Assembly: GCF_014236855.1 (NCBI RefSeq)
Contig: NZ_CP051261.1
Location: forward strand, 558,001 to 622,000
Direction: 5' to 3'
Length of the DNA stretch: 64,000 bases
Origin: Xanthomonas sp. SI
Lineage (GTDB): Bacteria; Pseudomonadota; Gammaproteobacteria; Xanthomonadales; Xanthomonadaceae
The notes under the pieces are model-generated. The model was not told where the DNA came from. It ran no database searches and saw nothing but the letters and a program-made list of their open reading frames with translations. This document shows positions 51,802 to 60,247 of the stretch, in pieces (the first letter of the stretch is position 1; every line of letters begins with the position of its first letter). The position numbers and the translations under genes were made by a program.

Positions 51802-53787
51802 ATGGCACGCGATTACACGAAGGCCGAGAACCTCGACATCATCGAGCGTGAGGCCAAGGAACGCCACATTCCGGTCGACGATTTCATGCGTTTCGCCTAT
51901 ATCGAAACCGGCGGCAAGTTCAACGAGCAGGCCAGCCGCGGCCAGAACGGCGCCAAGGGCCTGTTCCAGTTCACCCCCGGTACTGCAGCGGCCTACGGCA
52001 TCAGCGGCCGCGAACTGGATGCGGTCGCCAATACCGACGCCGCGGCGCGCCTGTACCAGGACAACCAGCATGCGCTGACCCGGCAGCACGACAAGGACCA
52101 CCGTCCGTACCTGTCCGGCAAGCCGCAGCCAGATGGCCTGGACATGTACATGGCGCACCAGCAGGGTGCCGGCGGCTACCGCTCGATCCAGGCCGCGGTC
52201 GCCACCGGCAGCTTCGCGCGCGAAGACACGCGGCCGAACATCCTCAACAACGTGCCGCGCGAAAAGGATGCGGGCGGCGCCAAGCAGTTCGAGGCTTACA
52301 CCGGGTCTTCGCTGGCCGAGTTCAAGAAGATGTCCGACCAGGACATGGCCAAGACCTTCCTGAAGTACTGGGACACCAAGTTCGACCACATCGCGATTCC
52401 GGAAAAGGGCATCAAGCCGGTTACCGAGGGCCATGCCCCGCAGCCGGTCCCGCCGGGTCGCATGCAGCCGCATCCGCCCGTGCATCCAGCCGCACATCCG
52501 GCCACGACTGCCGCGACTGCCAAGCAGGACGGCCACGACGGGATCAAGCTCACCGCCGCGTATGAGATGGGCATCAAGTACGACGACGTGAAGTACGCGA
52601 TCAACATCAAGGGCCACAGGCTTTCCCACCCCGGCGTGGACGGCAAGCATCTCGAGCAGGGCTACATCGATTGCTCCGGCTGGGTGACCGAACTGCAGAA
52701 CAAGACGATGCTGGAGATCAACAAGAAAGCTGGCCACGAGGTGTTCGGCCAAAAGGATCTGTTGACGCAAGGCATGGTCGGCTCCGGCGACATCGTCAAA
52801 AAGGCTTCGCTCAGTTCCGGCGTGCTGCTGCAGGGCCAGGACGTGTTCAAGCCCGGCGCGCTGAAGGAAGGCATGGTCATCGGCGTCGATGCCAGCCACA
52901 AATCGGGGCATGACTACTGGAACGGCATCGACCACATCATGATGGTGGTGCGCGACCCGAAGAACGGCGAGCTGCTTGTCAGCCAATCCACCGGCAGCAA
53001 GGGCGTGAACACCATGCCGCTGGACGATTACCTGGCCGGCCACAAGAACGCCAAGCTGTTCGCGTCCGACCCGCTGGCCAAGGCGCGCGACCTGCTGCAG
53101 GACCGGCAGCAGACGCAGTCGCAGAATCACAGCCAAGGCCATGACGCGCGCACCTCGCTGAAGCCGGGCGAGCAGGGCCCCGACGTGAAGGCGATGCAGC
53201 AGAGCCTGATCGAGCACGGCATCAAGGACAACAGCGGCAAGTTGCTGACCGGCACAGGCTACTACGGCGACAAGACCAAGGAAGTGGTGGCCAACCTGCA
53301 GCGCGAGAAAGGCATCGAGCCGACCGGCATCGCCGACAAGGTCACCCTCGATGCGCTGAGCAAGCTGCAGACGCAGAGCAAGGCCGAGGCCAAGGCCAAC
53401 CCGGCCGCCGCCGAAGCGCAGCGTGCCGACAATCCGCTGTTCACCCAGGCGCTGGAGAAGCTGCAGAAGCAGGGGCCGAACGGCGGTTTCAACAGCCGCG
53501 AGGAAATGCAGCGTGCGGCCGGGCAGGTGGCGTTCGAGGCCAAGGTCGGCGGCATGTCGCGTATCGACGATGTGGTCCACAGCACCGACGGCAAGGGCCT
53601 GATCGCGGTGGAGCGCAACCCGAACAACCCGCACGACGTGAACCGCGCCTACGTGGACAAGCAGCATGCCGCGACGGTGCCGCTGGAACAGAGCCAGCAG
53701 CAGCTGGTAGCGGAAACCCAGCGGCAGGCGCAGGAGCAGACCCAGGATCAGCGCACCCAGACGCAGTCGCAGACACCGACGCGCTGA
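51802..53787 (+). CDS. Predicted T4SS antibacterial effector: transglycosylase + NlpC/P60 + PG-binding + XVIPCD
   Basis: A 661-aa protein without signal peptide, with four regions. Residues about 20-150 look like a lytic transglycosylase (likely catalytic Glu35 in AYIETGGKF, then GAKGLFQFTPGTA and DMYMAHQQGAGG). Residues about 240-410 look like an NlpC/P60 peptidase (Cys291 in YIDCSGWV, His378 in GIDHIMMVV). Residues about 452-517 are a PG_binding_1 repeat (GEQGPDVKAMQQSL...GYYGDKTKEVVANLQREKGI). Residues about 541-661 match the XVIPCD of Xanthomonadales T4SS effectors (GGMSRIDDVVHS, IAVERNPNNPHDVNRAYV, Gln-rich tail). It would be injected into rival bacteria to cut both glycan and peptide parts of murein. 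AAGGAG precedes the start. Confidence 0.85.
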   Translation: MARDYTKAENLDIIEREAKERHIPVDDFMRFAYIETGGKFNEQASRGQNGAKGLFQFTPGTAAAYGISGRELDAVANTDAAARLYQDNQHALTRQHDKDHRPYLSGKPQPDGLDMYMAHQQGAGGYRSIQAAVATGSFAREDTRPNILNNVPREKDAGGAKQFEAYTGSSLAEFKKMSDQDMAKTFLKYWDTKFDHIAIPEKGIKPVTEGHAPQPVPPGRMQPHPPVHPAAHPATTAATAKQDGHDGIKLTAAYEMGIKYDDVKYAINIKGHRLSHPGVDGKHLEQGYIDCSGWVTELQNKTMLEINKKAGHEVFGQKDLLTQGMVGSGDIVKKASLSSGVLLQGQDVFKPGALKEGMVIGVDASHKSGHDYWNGIDHIMMVVRDPKNGELLVSQSTGSKGVNTMPLDDYLAGHKNAKLFASDPLAKARDLLQDRQQTQSQNHSQGHDARTSLKPGEQGPDVKAMQQSLIEHGIKDNSGKLLTGTGYYGDKTKEVVANLQREKGIEPTGIADKVTLDALSKLQTQSKAEAKANPAAAEAQRADNPLFTQALEKLQKQGPNGGFNSREEMQRAAGQVAFEAKVGGMSRIDDVVHSTDGKGLIAVERNPNNPHDVNRAYVDKQHAATVPLEQSQQQLVAETQRQAQEQTQDQRTQTQSQTPTR

Positions 53788-54137
53788 TGCGTGCTGCCAG
53801 CATCGGCTGCCGCCGTCACGCGGATGGCAGCCGATGCCGGTTCGATCATCGATCGGGCTGGCGTCCACGCGCGCTCGCGGCTGCATGACGTTCCTGCTTG
53901 GCGACGCACGCGGCATCGAGTGGATGCCGCGTGCGAAGCGATCGATCGTGCCCGTGAAGTGGACGTTGCGCATGCAAGGCGCTTTGCGGCTCGTCGAGAC
54001 GTTGTCGGCAGCCTGTCTGCGTTGTTTGAACGGCCGTGTAGCGGTGGCGTCGCAATCCGACGATCCGATGGACATGGTTTCGACGATCGTTTAGAACTGC
54101 CCTCCCTTACACGCATCACCACAAGGCGAATTCCAAA
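53788..54137. other. Gap after first effector, opening with a strong hairpin
   Basis: GCATCGGCTGCC (53800-53811) pairs perfectly with GGCAGCCGATGC (53826-53837), a 12-bp stem with a 14-nt loop just after the effector stop. It should end or protect the transcript, although no T-run follows. The remaining 300 bp has lower GC than neighbouring genes and no supported gene; it presumably holds the promoter for the LprI-like gene. Confidence 0.55.
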
Positions 54138-54683
54138 GTGGCCACCGTCAAGGTTCTTCCTGTTTCCTGCCTGCTCGTGCTCTGCGGTCTGACCGCGGCG
54201 TGCAACGGCGGGTCTTCCGCGCCGGCGCCGGCTGCGCAATCCGCCACCGCTGCGCCAGCGACCGCGCCGGCATCGCCCGCGAGCGACGCGCCTGCGTCGA
54301 ATCCGCAAACGCCGAGCGCGCCGTCCACCGAGGCGGATGCCGCCGCCGCGCCATCGAAACCTTCAGGAGAAAACGTCGTGCTGCGACCTTCCTATGACGC
54401 CTGCATCAGCGCCGCCGCCGGCGTGACCCCGACGATGCAGGACTGCATCGGCACCGAATACGAATACCAGGATGGCCGCCTGAACACGGTCTACAAGGCG
54501 CTGATGGCCAAGCTGGGCGACGCGGAAAAGAACGCGCTGCGCGAGCAGCAACGCAAGTGGATCGCCGATCGCGACGAGCAGTGTTTCTACGATCCCGACA
54601 GCGGGCAGGCGGGGCGTGTGGATGCCGCCGAATGCCGTCTCGACATGACCGCCAAGCGTGCGGACGAACTGGAAGCGCGCTGA
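54138..54683 (+). CDS. LprI-like (DUF1311) lipoprotein, candidate immunity protein
   Basis: A 181-aa lipoprotein. GTG 54138 begins a signal with lipobox LTAAC (Cys22), followed by a 50-residue Ala/Pro/Ser linker. The C-terminal domain (about 85-180) has the LprI/DUF1311 pattern: SYDACISAAAGVTPTMQDCIGTEYEYQDGRLN, then LREQQRKWIADRDEQC, with four Cys likely in disulfides. LprI-type domains are known as lysozyme inhibitors. It lies 49 bp upstream of a predicted lysozyme-like T4SS effector, making it the probable cognate immunity protein. Inhibition is inferred from family and context. Confidence 0.82.
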   Translation: MATVKVLPVSCLLVLCGLTAACNGGSSAPAPAAQSATAAPATAPASPASDAPASNPQTPSAPSTEADAAAAPSKPSGENVVLRPSYDACISAAAGVTPTMQDCIGTEYEYQDGRLNTVYKALMAKLGDAEKNALREQQRKWIADRDEQCFYDPDSGQAGRVDAAECRLDMTAKRADELEAR

Positions 54684-54732
54684 TTCCTGCTGTGGTTTTT
54701 GCGATGAACTTTTTTAGACAAGGAGATGGACG

Positions 54733-56118
54733 ATGAGCGACAAGGATTGGGAACTGGGTCAGACCTCGAAGCATTACGAAACCGGCGGACGCGGCGCGAG
54801 CACGGTGTCCTCCGGCATCGACGATCCGGGTGGCGTGTCATACGGTTCCTACCAGATGACCTCGCAGGTCAAGACCAAGGAAGGCACGGTCATCGTGGGC
54901 GGGACGGTCGCGGCTTTCGTGAAGGACAGCAAGTACGCCGACGACTTCGCCGGCCTGAAGCCCGGCTCGGCCGACTTCAGTGCGAAGTGGAAGGAGCTGG
55001 CCAGGACCGACGACAGCTTCGCGCAGGAGCAGCACGACTACATCAAGCGCACGCACTACGACAAGCTGGTCGACCGGTTGCAGGACAAGGGCGTGGACCT
55101 GTCCGACCGCGGTCCGGCGGTGCAGGATGCGCTGTGGAGCACGGCGGTGCAGTACGGCCCCGGCAGCGACAAGAAGCCGGGCGGCTCGGGCGTGTTCCTG
55201 AATGGACTGGAAGAGAAGTTCGGCAAGGACTACGACCTGTCCAAGCTCTCCGACAAGGACATCGTCGGCGCGGTGCAGGATTACAAGGCCGACCACGTCA
55301 AGGGACTGTTCCCGCGGGTGGAGAAGCAGAGGACCCTGGATTCGCTGCAGAACCGCGCCGAGAACGAGAAGGCCGACCTGCTCAAGCTGGCCGACCAGGA
55401 CAAGACGGTCACCCGGACCGGCGAGCAGCCGGCCAAGCATGAGCGGACGCCGCAGCCGGACAAGTCCCACGGCGGCAACGGCCCGCACGCCGACAACGGC
55501 GACGGCGTGCTCAAGCGCAACGAGCAGGGCGCCGCGGTGAAGGACATGCAGGAGAAGCTGTCCAAGCTCGGTTACCTGGACGCGAAGGACGCCATCGGCA
55601 CCTACGGTCCGAAGACCGAAGCGGCGGTGGAGAAATTCCAGCAGGACAACCGGCTCAAGGGCGTGGACGGCAAGGCCGGCCCGGAGACGCTCGCCTCCAT
55701 CGACAAGAACCTGCAGCGGGAGCAGGGCGTGGAGCAGTTGCGCCGCGACAATCCGATGTTCGACCAGGCGGTCAAGCAACTGGAGAAGCAGGGGCCGAAC
55801 GGCGGCTTCGGCAGCCGCGAAGAAATGCAGCGCGCGGCCGGCCAGGTCGCGTTCGAGGCCAAGGTCAACGGCATGTCGCGCATCGACGATCTGGTGCACA
55901 GCACCGACGGCAAGGGCATGATCGCGGTGGAGCGCAACCCGAACAACCCGCACGACGTGAACCGCGCCTACGTGGACCGGCAGCAGGCCGCGGCGGTGCC
56001 GCTGGAGCAGAGCCAGCAACAGCTGGCGGCCGAAACCCAGCGCCAGACGCAGGCGCAGGAGCAGACCCAGGACCAGCAGCGTACCCAGTCGCAATCGGCG
56101 CCGTCACAAGGGCGTTGA
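54733..56118 (+). CDS. Predicted T4SS antibacterial effector: lysozyme-like + PG-binding + XVIPCD
   Basis: A 461-aa protein with no signal peptide and AAGGAG 10 nt before the ATG. Residues about 10-210 resemble phage or Vgr-associated lysozyme-like domains (KHYETGGRGASTVSSGIDDPGG then SYGSYQM; Glu16 is a candidate catalytic acid). Residues 257-325 form a PG_binding_1 repeat (GAAVKDMQEKLSKLGYL...YGPKTEAAVEKFQQDNRL). Residues 337-461 are an XVIPCD-like domain (GMSRIDDLVHS, IAVERNPNNPHDVNRAYV, Gln-rich tail), almost the same as in the gene at 51802. Expected to degrade murein in competitor cells. The LprI-like gene directly upstream would protect the producer. Confidence 0.83.
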   Translation: MSDKDWELGQTSKHYETGGRGASTVSSGIDDPGGVSYGSYQMTSQVKTKEGTVIVGGTVAAFVKDSKYADDFAGLKPGSADFSAKWKELARTDDSFAQEQHDYIKRTHYDKLVDRLQDKGVDLSDRGPAVQDALWSTAVQYGPGSDKKPGGSGVFLNGLEEKFGKDYDLSKLSDKDIVGAVQDYKADHVKGLFPRVEKQRTLDSLQNRAENEKADLLKLADQDKTVTRTGEQPAKHERTPQPDKSHGGNGPHADNGDGVLKRNEQGAAVKDMQEKLSKLGYLDAKDAIGTYGPKTEAAVEKFQQDNRLKGVDGKAGPETLASIDKNLQREQGVEQLRRDNPMFDQAVKQLEKQGPNGGFGSREEMQRAAGQVAFEAKVNGMSRIDDLVHSTDGKGMIAVERNPNNPHDVNRAYVDRQQAAAVPLEQSQQQLAAETQRQTQAQEQTQDQQRTQSQSAPSQGR

Positions 56119-56443
56119 TCCCTAATGGCGCCGGCGGTTGTCGCCGGCGTCAACTGCACCGCAACAGGCCACGGCCCGGTTTAACTGGGCTGGCGGCTAA
56201 CGTTTCGAGTGCAGAGGGAACGGACGCGACGCAGTCGCTCGTGTTCGCGCCGGCATTCGATTTCGCTTGTCCCGCCATGCAGCGCCGCGTATCGGCAGGG
56301 CTGCATATTCGAGGCGTTTGCGATGCGGAAGCCGTGTCGTCGTCTGCCTGATGCCCGAAAAAAACATAACGTTCGGACGCCAACGCCAACGCCAACGCCA
56401 ACGCCAACGCTGACGCTGACGCAAGCGCCAGGGATGCTCCAGC
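56119..56443. other. Gap with terminator-like hairpin and tandem repeat
   Basis: GCGCCGGCG/CGCCGGCGT (56128-56150) forms a near-perfect 9-bp hairpin just after the second effector. The rest of the 325-bp gap separates convergent genes, is comparatively AT-rich in places (AAAAAAACATAACG near 56358) and ends in the 6-bp tandem repeat. No gene recognised. Confidence 0.55.
56379..56422. repeat. Hexanucleotide tandem repeat (CCAACG)
   Basis: About five CCAACG units followed by two CTGACG units, close to the 3' end of the minus-strand LysR gene. It could vary between strains by slippage. Confidence 0.75.
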
Positions 56444-57355
56444 TCATCGCCCCGGCTGTTCGCCGCGCGTGCCCAGGCTGGCCGAGAGATGGTCGATCCA
56501 CACGCGTAGTTTGGGCAACACGTGGCGGTGCGAAGGCCACAGCATCCAGAACGTGCCTTCGACGACGTTGTAGTGCTCCAGCGCCGTCTGCAGCAGGCCC
56601 TGCTGCAGGGCGTCTTCCACTGCGAAATCGGGCAGGTAGGCGATGCCTATGCCGCCGATGGCCGCGCTCAGCGTGGCTTCGATGCTGCCCAGGGTCATGG
56701 TGGTCGGCACGCGCAGTTCGGCCGGGTCGGCACCCGCTTCGCTCAGGCGCCACTCCTGCAGCTTGCCGCTCGACGGATACTTGAAGCGCAGGCAGCGATG
56801 AGCCGCCAGGTCCTGCGGGTGCGCGGGCATGCCGTGGTGGGCGAAGTACCGCGGCGAGCCGCACAGCTTGAAGCGGAAGGGACACAGGCCGCGCGCCGAC
56901 AGCCGCGAGTCCGCCAGCGTGCCGCTGCGGATCGCCATGTCGAAGCCTTCGTCGACGACATCGACCAACCGGTCGCTGAAATCGATGTCCAGCTCCACCT
57001 CCGGATACGCCTGGACGAAGGCCGGCAACACCGGCATCAGCAGCCGGTGCCCCGCGGCGGGCACGCTGATGCGCAGGCGTCCGCGCGGCACGGTCGCGTT
57101 CTTGCCGAGCGCGGCCTGCGCATCTTCCAGATCTTCCAGGATCCGGCGGCAGCGCTCGAAGAACTGCATGCCTTCCTCGGTGAGGGCGATGCTGCGCGTG
57201 CTGCGATGGAACAGGCGCACGCCGAGCTTGGCCTCGAGCCGCGCGATGCTCTTGCCGATGGCCGAGGGCGACAGCCCCAACACTCTGGACGCGGCGACGT
57301 AGCTGCGCGTCTCGGCTGCACGGACGAACGCGGTCAGCCCGCTCACATGGTCCAT
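56444..57355 (-). CDS. LysR-family transcriptional regulator
   Basis: A 303-aa activator/repressor. The N-terminal winged helix-turn-helix (about 1-60, FVRAAETRSYVAASRVLGLSPSAIGKSIARLEAKLGVRLFHRSTRSIALTEEG) is unmistakable, followed by the effector-binding domain (about 90-300). Sequence features are those of the CrgA/AaeR-like subgroup (RGRLRISVPAAGHRLLMPVLPAF). It is divergent from the MFS exporter gene and should regulate it through the palindrome in the shared 136-bp region. Confidence 0.93.
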   Translation of the reverse strand: MDHVSGLTAFVRAAETRSYVAASRVLGLSPSAIGKSIARLEAKLGVRLFHRSTRSIALTEEGMQFFERCRRILEDLEDAQAALGKNATVPRGRLRISVPAAGHRLLMPVLPAFVQAYPEVELDIDFSDRLVDVVDEGFDMAIRSGTLADSRLSARGLCPFRFKLCGSPRYFAHHGMPAHPQDLAAHRCLRFKYPSSGKLQEWRLSEAGADPAELRVPTTMTLGSIEATLSAAIGGIGIAYLPDFAVEDALQQGLLQTALEHYNVVEGTFWMLWPSHRHVLPKLRVWIDHLSASLGTRGEQPGR

Positions 57356-57383
57356 TGTCTCGGCCTTTGCGAAGATGAAATTG

Positions 57384-57398
57384 ACGACAATTTGTCGT
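57384..57398. promoter_or_regulatory. Perfect 15-bp palindrome, likely LysR operator
   Basis: ACGACAATTTGTCGT is a perfect inverted repeat with a 1-nt centre, located 29 nt upstream of the LysR start and 94 nt before the MFS start. Half-sites TTTGTCG (about 57448) and CGACAAA (about 57476) recur nearer the MFS gene. This arrangement suits a LysR recognition plus activation site. Confidence 0.6.
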
Positions 57399-57491
57399 TT
57401 CTGTCGGGAATCGCGGCTTGTTCCAAGCCGATTGGAGCCATCCTATCTTTTGTCGATCCATTTTGTGGATGCGCCCGACAAAGGATCCGAC

Positions 57492-59069
57492 ATGCATTTC
57501 CCTAATCCCACGCACGCTGCCAAAGCGAAGAAATGGCTGCTTCTCGGCGCGGTACTGCTCGCTGCCTTGTCCATGCCGCTGAGCTTCACCGGTCCGGCGG
57601 TGGCGCTGCCCGCCATCGGGCAAAGCCTGGGGGGTAGTCCCGTCGCCCTGAACTGGGTGACCAACGCCTTCATGCTGGGCTTCGGTGGTTGTCTGATGGC
57701 GGCCGGCGCGCTCGCCGACCAGTTCGGCCGCCGCCGCCTGTTCGTTCTCGGCGTGGGCGGTTTCGCCGCCGCCTCGTTGGCCCTGGTCTTCGTGCCGGAC
57801 ATCGTCTGGCTCGATGCGCTACGTGCCGTGCAGGGCGTGGCCGGTGCGGCGGCCTTTGCCGGCGGCGCGGCCGCCCTGGCCCAGGAATTCGACGGGCATG
57901 CGCGCACCCGGGCCTTCAGCCTGCTCGGCACCACCTTCGGCGTCGGCCTGGCGTTCGGGCCGGTGCTCTCCGGTTTCCTGATCGAGCGCCTGGGATGGCG
58001 TTCGGTCTTTTTGAGCGTCACCGCGCTCGGTGCGTTGGCGCTGCTCTGCGGCTGGCGCTGCATGCCCGAATCGCGCGACCCGGATGCGCAAGGGTTGGAC
58101 TGGCTCGGAGCTCTCAGTTTCACGGCGGCGTTGACGCTGTTCACCTATGCGTTGCTGCAAGCGCCGGAGCACGGTTGGAGCGACCTCACGGTGGCCGGCC
58201 CGCTGGCCGCTGCGGCCGTGCTGCTGGCGGCCTTCGTGCTGATCGAGACCAGGGTGAAGCGGCCCATGCTGGACCTGTCCTTGTTCCGCTACCCACGCTT
58301 CGTCGGCGTGCAGTTCCTGGCGGCGGCGCCTGCGTATTGCTATGTCGTGCTGCAGGTGCTGTTGCCGGCGCGCTTCATCGGCATCGAGGGCTACAGCGCG
58401 ATGGCGGCCGGACGCATGATGATCGCGCTGTCCGCACCGATGCTGGTCGTGCCGATCCTGGCGGGCATGCTGACGCGCTGGCTGTCGGCCGGCCTGATCT
58501 CCGGCATCGGATTGTTGACCGCCGCCGGCGGCCTGGCGTGGCTGGCGCAGTGCGTGCCGGGACAGCCTGCCGCGCAGTGGTTGGGACCGCTGCTGGTGAT
58601 CGGTCTGGGTACCAGCCTGCCCTGGGGGCTGATGGATGGCTTGGCCGTAAGCGTGGTGCCCAAGGAGCGCGCCGGCATGGCCATGGGCATCTTCAGCACC
58701 ACGCGCGTGGCCGGCGAAGGCGTGGCGCTGGCCGTGGTAGCCGCCATGCTCGCTGGCCTGGTGCAGTCCCGCCTGCGCGGCGCGGACCTGGTGGATGGCG
58801 CGCAGGTCTTGCCCGAGGCCGCGCAGCGCCTGGCGATGGGCGACCTGGCGCATGCCGCGACCGTGTTGCCCGGTATCGATCAGGTCTTGCTGGTGCACGG
58901 CTACGGCGACGCCTTTCGCATCCTGCTCTACATCCTCAGCGCAATCACGGTGCTATCGAGCGGCATGGTCTTCGGTTTGCTGACGCATCGCCCGGTCCAG
59001 GAAGCAGCGTCGGAGCGTGCGCAGCAGCCGTGGCTTGACGCGAAGCAGAACAGCGGGCCTGCGCCGTAG
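57492..59069 (+). CDS. MFS drug/proton antiporter, DHA2 (14-TM) type
   Basis: A 525-aa inner-membrane exporter with about 14 helices. Motifs are LSFTGPAVALPAIGQSLGGSPVALNWVTNAFMLGFGGCLMAAGALADQFGRRRLF (helix 1 to loop 2-3, with motif A GALADQFGRRR) and the antiporter motif C region LGTTFGVGLAFGPVLSGFL. ATG 57492 has AAAGGA 7 nt upstream. It is divergent from a LysR gene, the common arrangement for inducible efflux. The substrate is unknown. Confidence 0.93.
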   Translation: MHFPNPTHAAKAKKWLLLGAVLLAALSMPLSFTGPAVALPAIGQSLGGSPVALNWVTNAFMLGFGGCLMAAGALADQFGRRRLFVLGVGGFAAASLALVFVPDIVWLDALRAVQGVAGAAAFAGGAAALAQEFDGHARTRAFSLLGTTFGVGLAFGPVLSGFLIERLGWRSVFLSVTALGALALLCGWRCMPESRDPDAQGLDWLGALSFTAALTLFTYALLQAPEHGWSDLTVAGPLAAAAVLLAAFVLIETRVKRPMLDLSLFRYPRFVGVQFLAAAPAYCYVVLQVLLPARFIGIEGYSAMAAGRMMIALSAPMLVVPILAGMLTRWLSAGLISGIGLLTAAGGLAWLAQCVPGQPAAQWLGPLLVIGLGTSLPWGLMDGLAVSVVPKERAGMAMGIFSTTRVAGEGVALAVVAAMLAGLVQSRLRGADLVDGAQVLPEAAQRLAMGDLAHAATVLPGIDQVLLVHGYGDAFRILLYILSAITVLSSGMVFGLLTHRPVQEAASERAQQPWLDAKQNSGPAP

Positions 59070-59238
59070 ACCGCGCGCAAGCCATAGGCAGGGGCGACGC
59101 GTCGCGGGCGCACGACGGCGGGCACCATGAAGAACGGCGTCTGAGTGGTACGCAGGCGATCGCCTCCGTAGGTGCCTCGCGATCGAAGCAATGGCGGGGG
59201 ATGGGCCGTCACGCGGCGTGATGGCCTATGCTGGGTCC

Positions 59239-60018
59239 ATGACGTCTTTCTCCTCCGTTGTGCCGCATCCCGTGCCGCGTCAGCAGCGGCAGGCATTGCG
59301 CGCACGCCGTGTCGCGCTCGTGCTGCTCGCCGCATGTGCCGTCGCCGGGCCGGGCAGCGCGCTGAGCGCGGCGGTCACGCCGGCCGTGTCGCCGGCGACC
59401 ACGCCCGCGCAAGCCGGGTTGGTGGACGTGCACGAGGTCGCGCCGGACATCGCGATGGACATCCGCTACGCCGGCCACGACAACTTCACCGGCCGCCCGG
59501 TGCCCGGTTACGGCGCGCCGAAGTGCTATCTGCTTGCCCCGGCTGCGCAAGCGCTGGCGCGCGTGCAGCACGCGTTGCGCGCCGAGGGCTACAGCCTGCA
59601 GGTGTTCGACTGCTACCGGCCGCAGCGCTCGGTGCGCGCCTTCGTGGCCTGGGCGGGCGACCTCGGCGACCAGGTCGCCAAGGCGCGCTACTACCCGCAC
59701 CTGGACAAGCGCGTGCTGCTCGGCGACTACATCGCCGAGACCTCCGGCCACAGCCGCGGCGCGACGCTGGACCTTGGCCTGCTCGACTGCCGCAGTGGCC
59801 ACTGCGCGCCGCTGGACATGGGCACCGGCTTCGACTTCTTCGACCCGTTGGCGCACACCGACGCGGCAGGAATCGATGCGGCCCAGCGTGCGAACCGCCA
59901 ACGCCTGCTGCGCGCGATGGCGGCGCATGGCTTCGCCAACTACCCGCTGGAGTGGTGGCACTACACCTTCCAGCCCGAACCCAGCCCCGGCACCGCCTAC
60001 GACGTGCCGGTACGCTAG
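59239..60018 (+). CDS. VanX-like D-alanyl-D-alanine dipeptidase (M15D)
   Basis: A zinc dipeptidase, 259 aa, that would split D-Ala-D-Ala in the periplasm. An N-terminal hydrophobic stretch (ALVLLAACAVAGPGSALSA) suggests export. Family motifs are present: DIRYAGHDNFTGRPVPGY, VFDCYRPQRSVRAF, zinc ligands in SGHSRGATLDL and the catalytic Glu/zinc His in EWWHYTF. Many Gram-negative bacteria use such enzymes (DdpX/PcgL-like) for murein dipeptide recycling, so vancomycin resistance should not be inferred. ATG 59239 is preferred; ATG 59191 would add 16 residues. Confidence 0.92.
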   Translation: MTSFSSVVPHPVPRQQRQALRARRVALVLLAACAVAGPGSALSAAVTPAVSPATTPAQAGLVDVHEVAPDIAMDIRYAGHDNFTGRPVPGYGAPKCYLLAPAAQALARVQHALRAEGYSLQVFDCYRPQRSVRAFVAWAGDLGDQVAKARYYPHLDKRVLLGDYIAETSGHSRGATLDLGLLDCRSGHCAPLDMGTGFDFFDPLAHTDAAGIDAAQRANRQRLLRAMAAHGFANYPLEWWHYTFQPEPSPGTAYDVPVR

Positions 60019-60049
60019 GGCTTCCCATATCGCTTCATAGGCCAAGCTC

Positions 60050-60247
60050 ATGTCCGGCATGCAAAGCTTCATCGACCTGCAGTGCCCGTATTGCGGCGAA
60101 TGGATCGACCTGGCGCTGGACCCGTCGGTCGAGACGCAGCAATACGTGGAGGATTGCCAGGTCTGTTGCCGGCCGATGCTGGTGACGGTGCGCTGGGACG
60201 AAGACGGTGCGCCGGTGGTGAGTGCCAGTGCCGAGAACGATGGCTGA
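60050..60247 (+). CDS. CPXCG-type cysteine-rich small protein
   Basis: A 65-aa cytoplasmic protein with two Cys pairs, CPYCG near residues 12-16 and CQVCC near 36-40, suited to binding one zinc ion. The acidic C-terminal half (VRWDEDGAPVVSASAEN) is the typical tail of the CPXCG family. It starts 31 bp after the VanX-like gene and may be co-transcribed. Function unknown. Confidence 0.88.
   Translation: MSGMQSFIDLQCPYCGEWIDLALDPSVETQQYVEDCQVCCRPMLVTVRWDEDGAPVVSASAENDG

Noticed and set aside
53834..54094. 86-codon frame between the effector and the LprI-like gene
   Set aside because: Begins just after a strong hairpin, has no ribosome-binding site and no protein-like pattern; kept as non-coding.
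56379..56422. Possible CRISPR-like array
   Set aside because: Unit is only 6 bp with no spacers; simple tandem repeat.
59239..60018. Vancomycin resistance gene
   Set aside because: VanX-like dipeptidases are common in Gram-negatives for murein recycling; no VanH/VanA neighbours.
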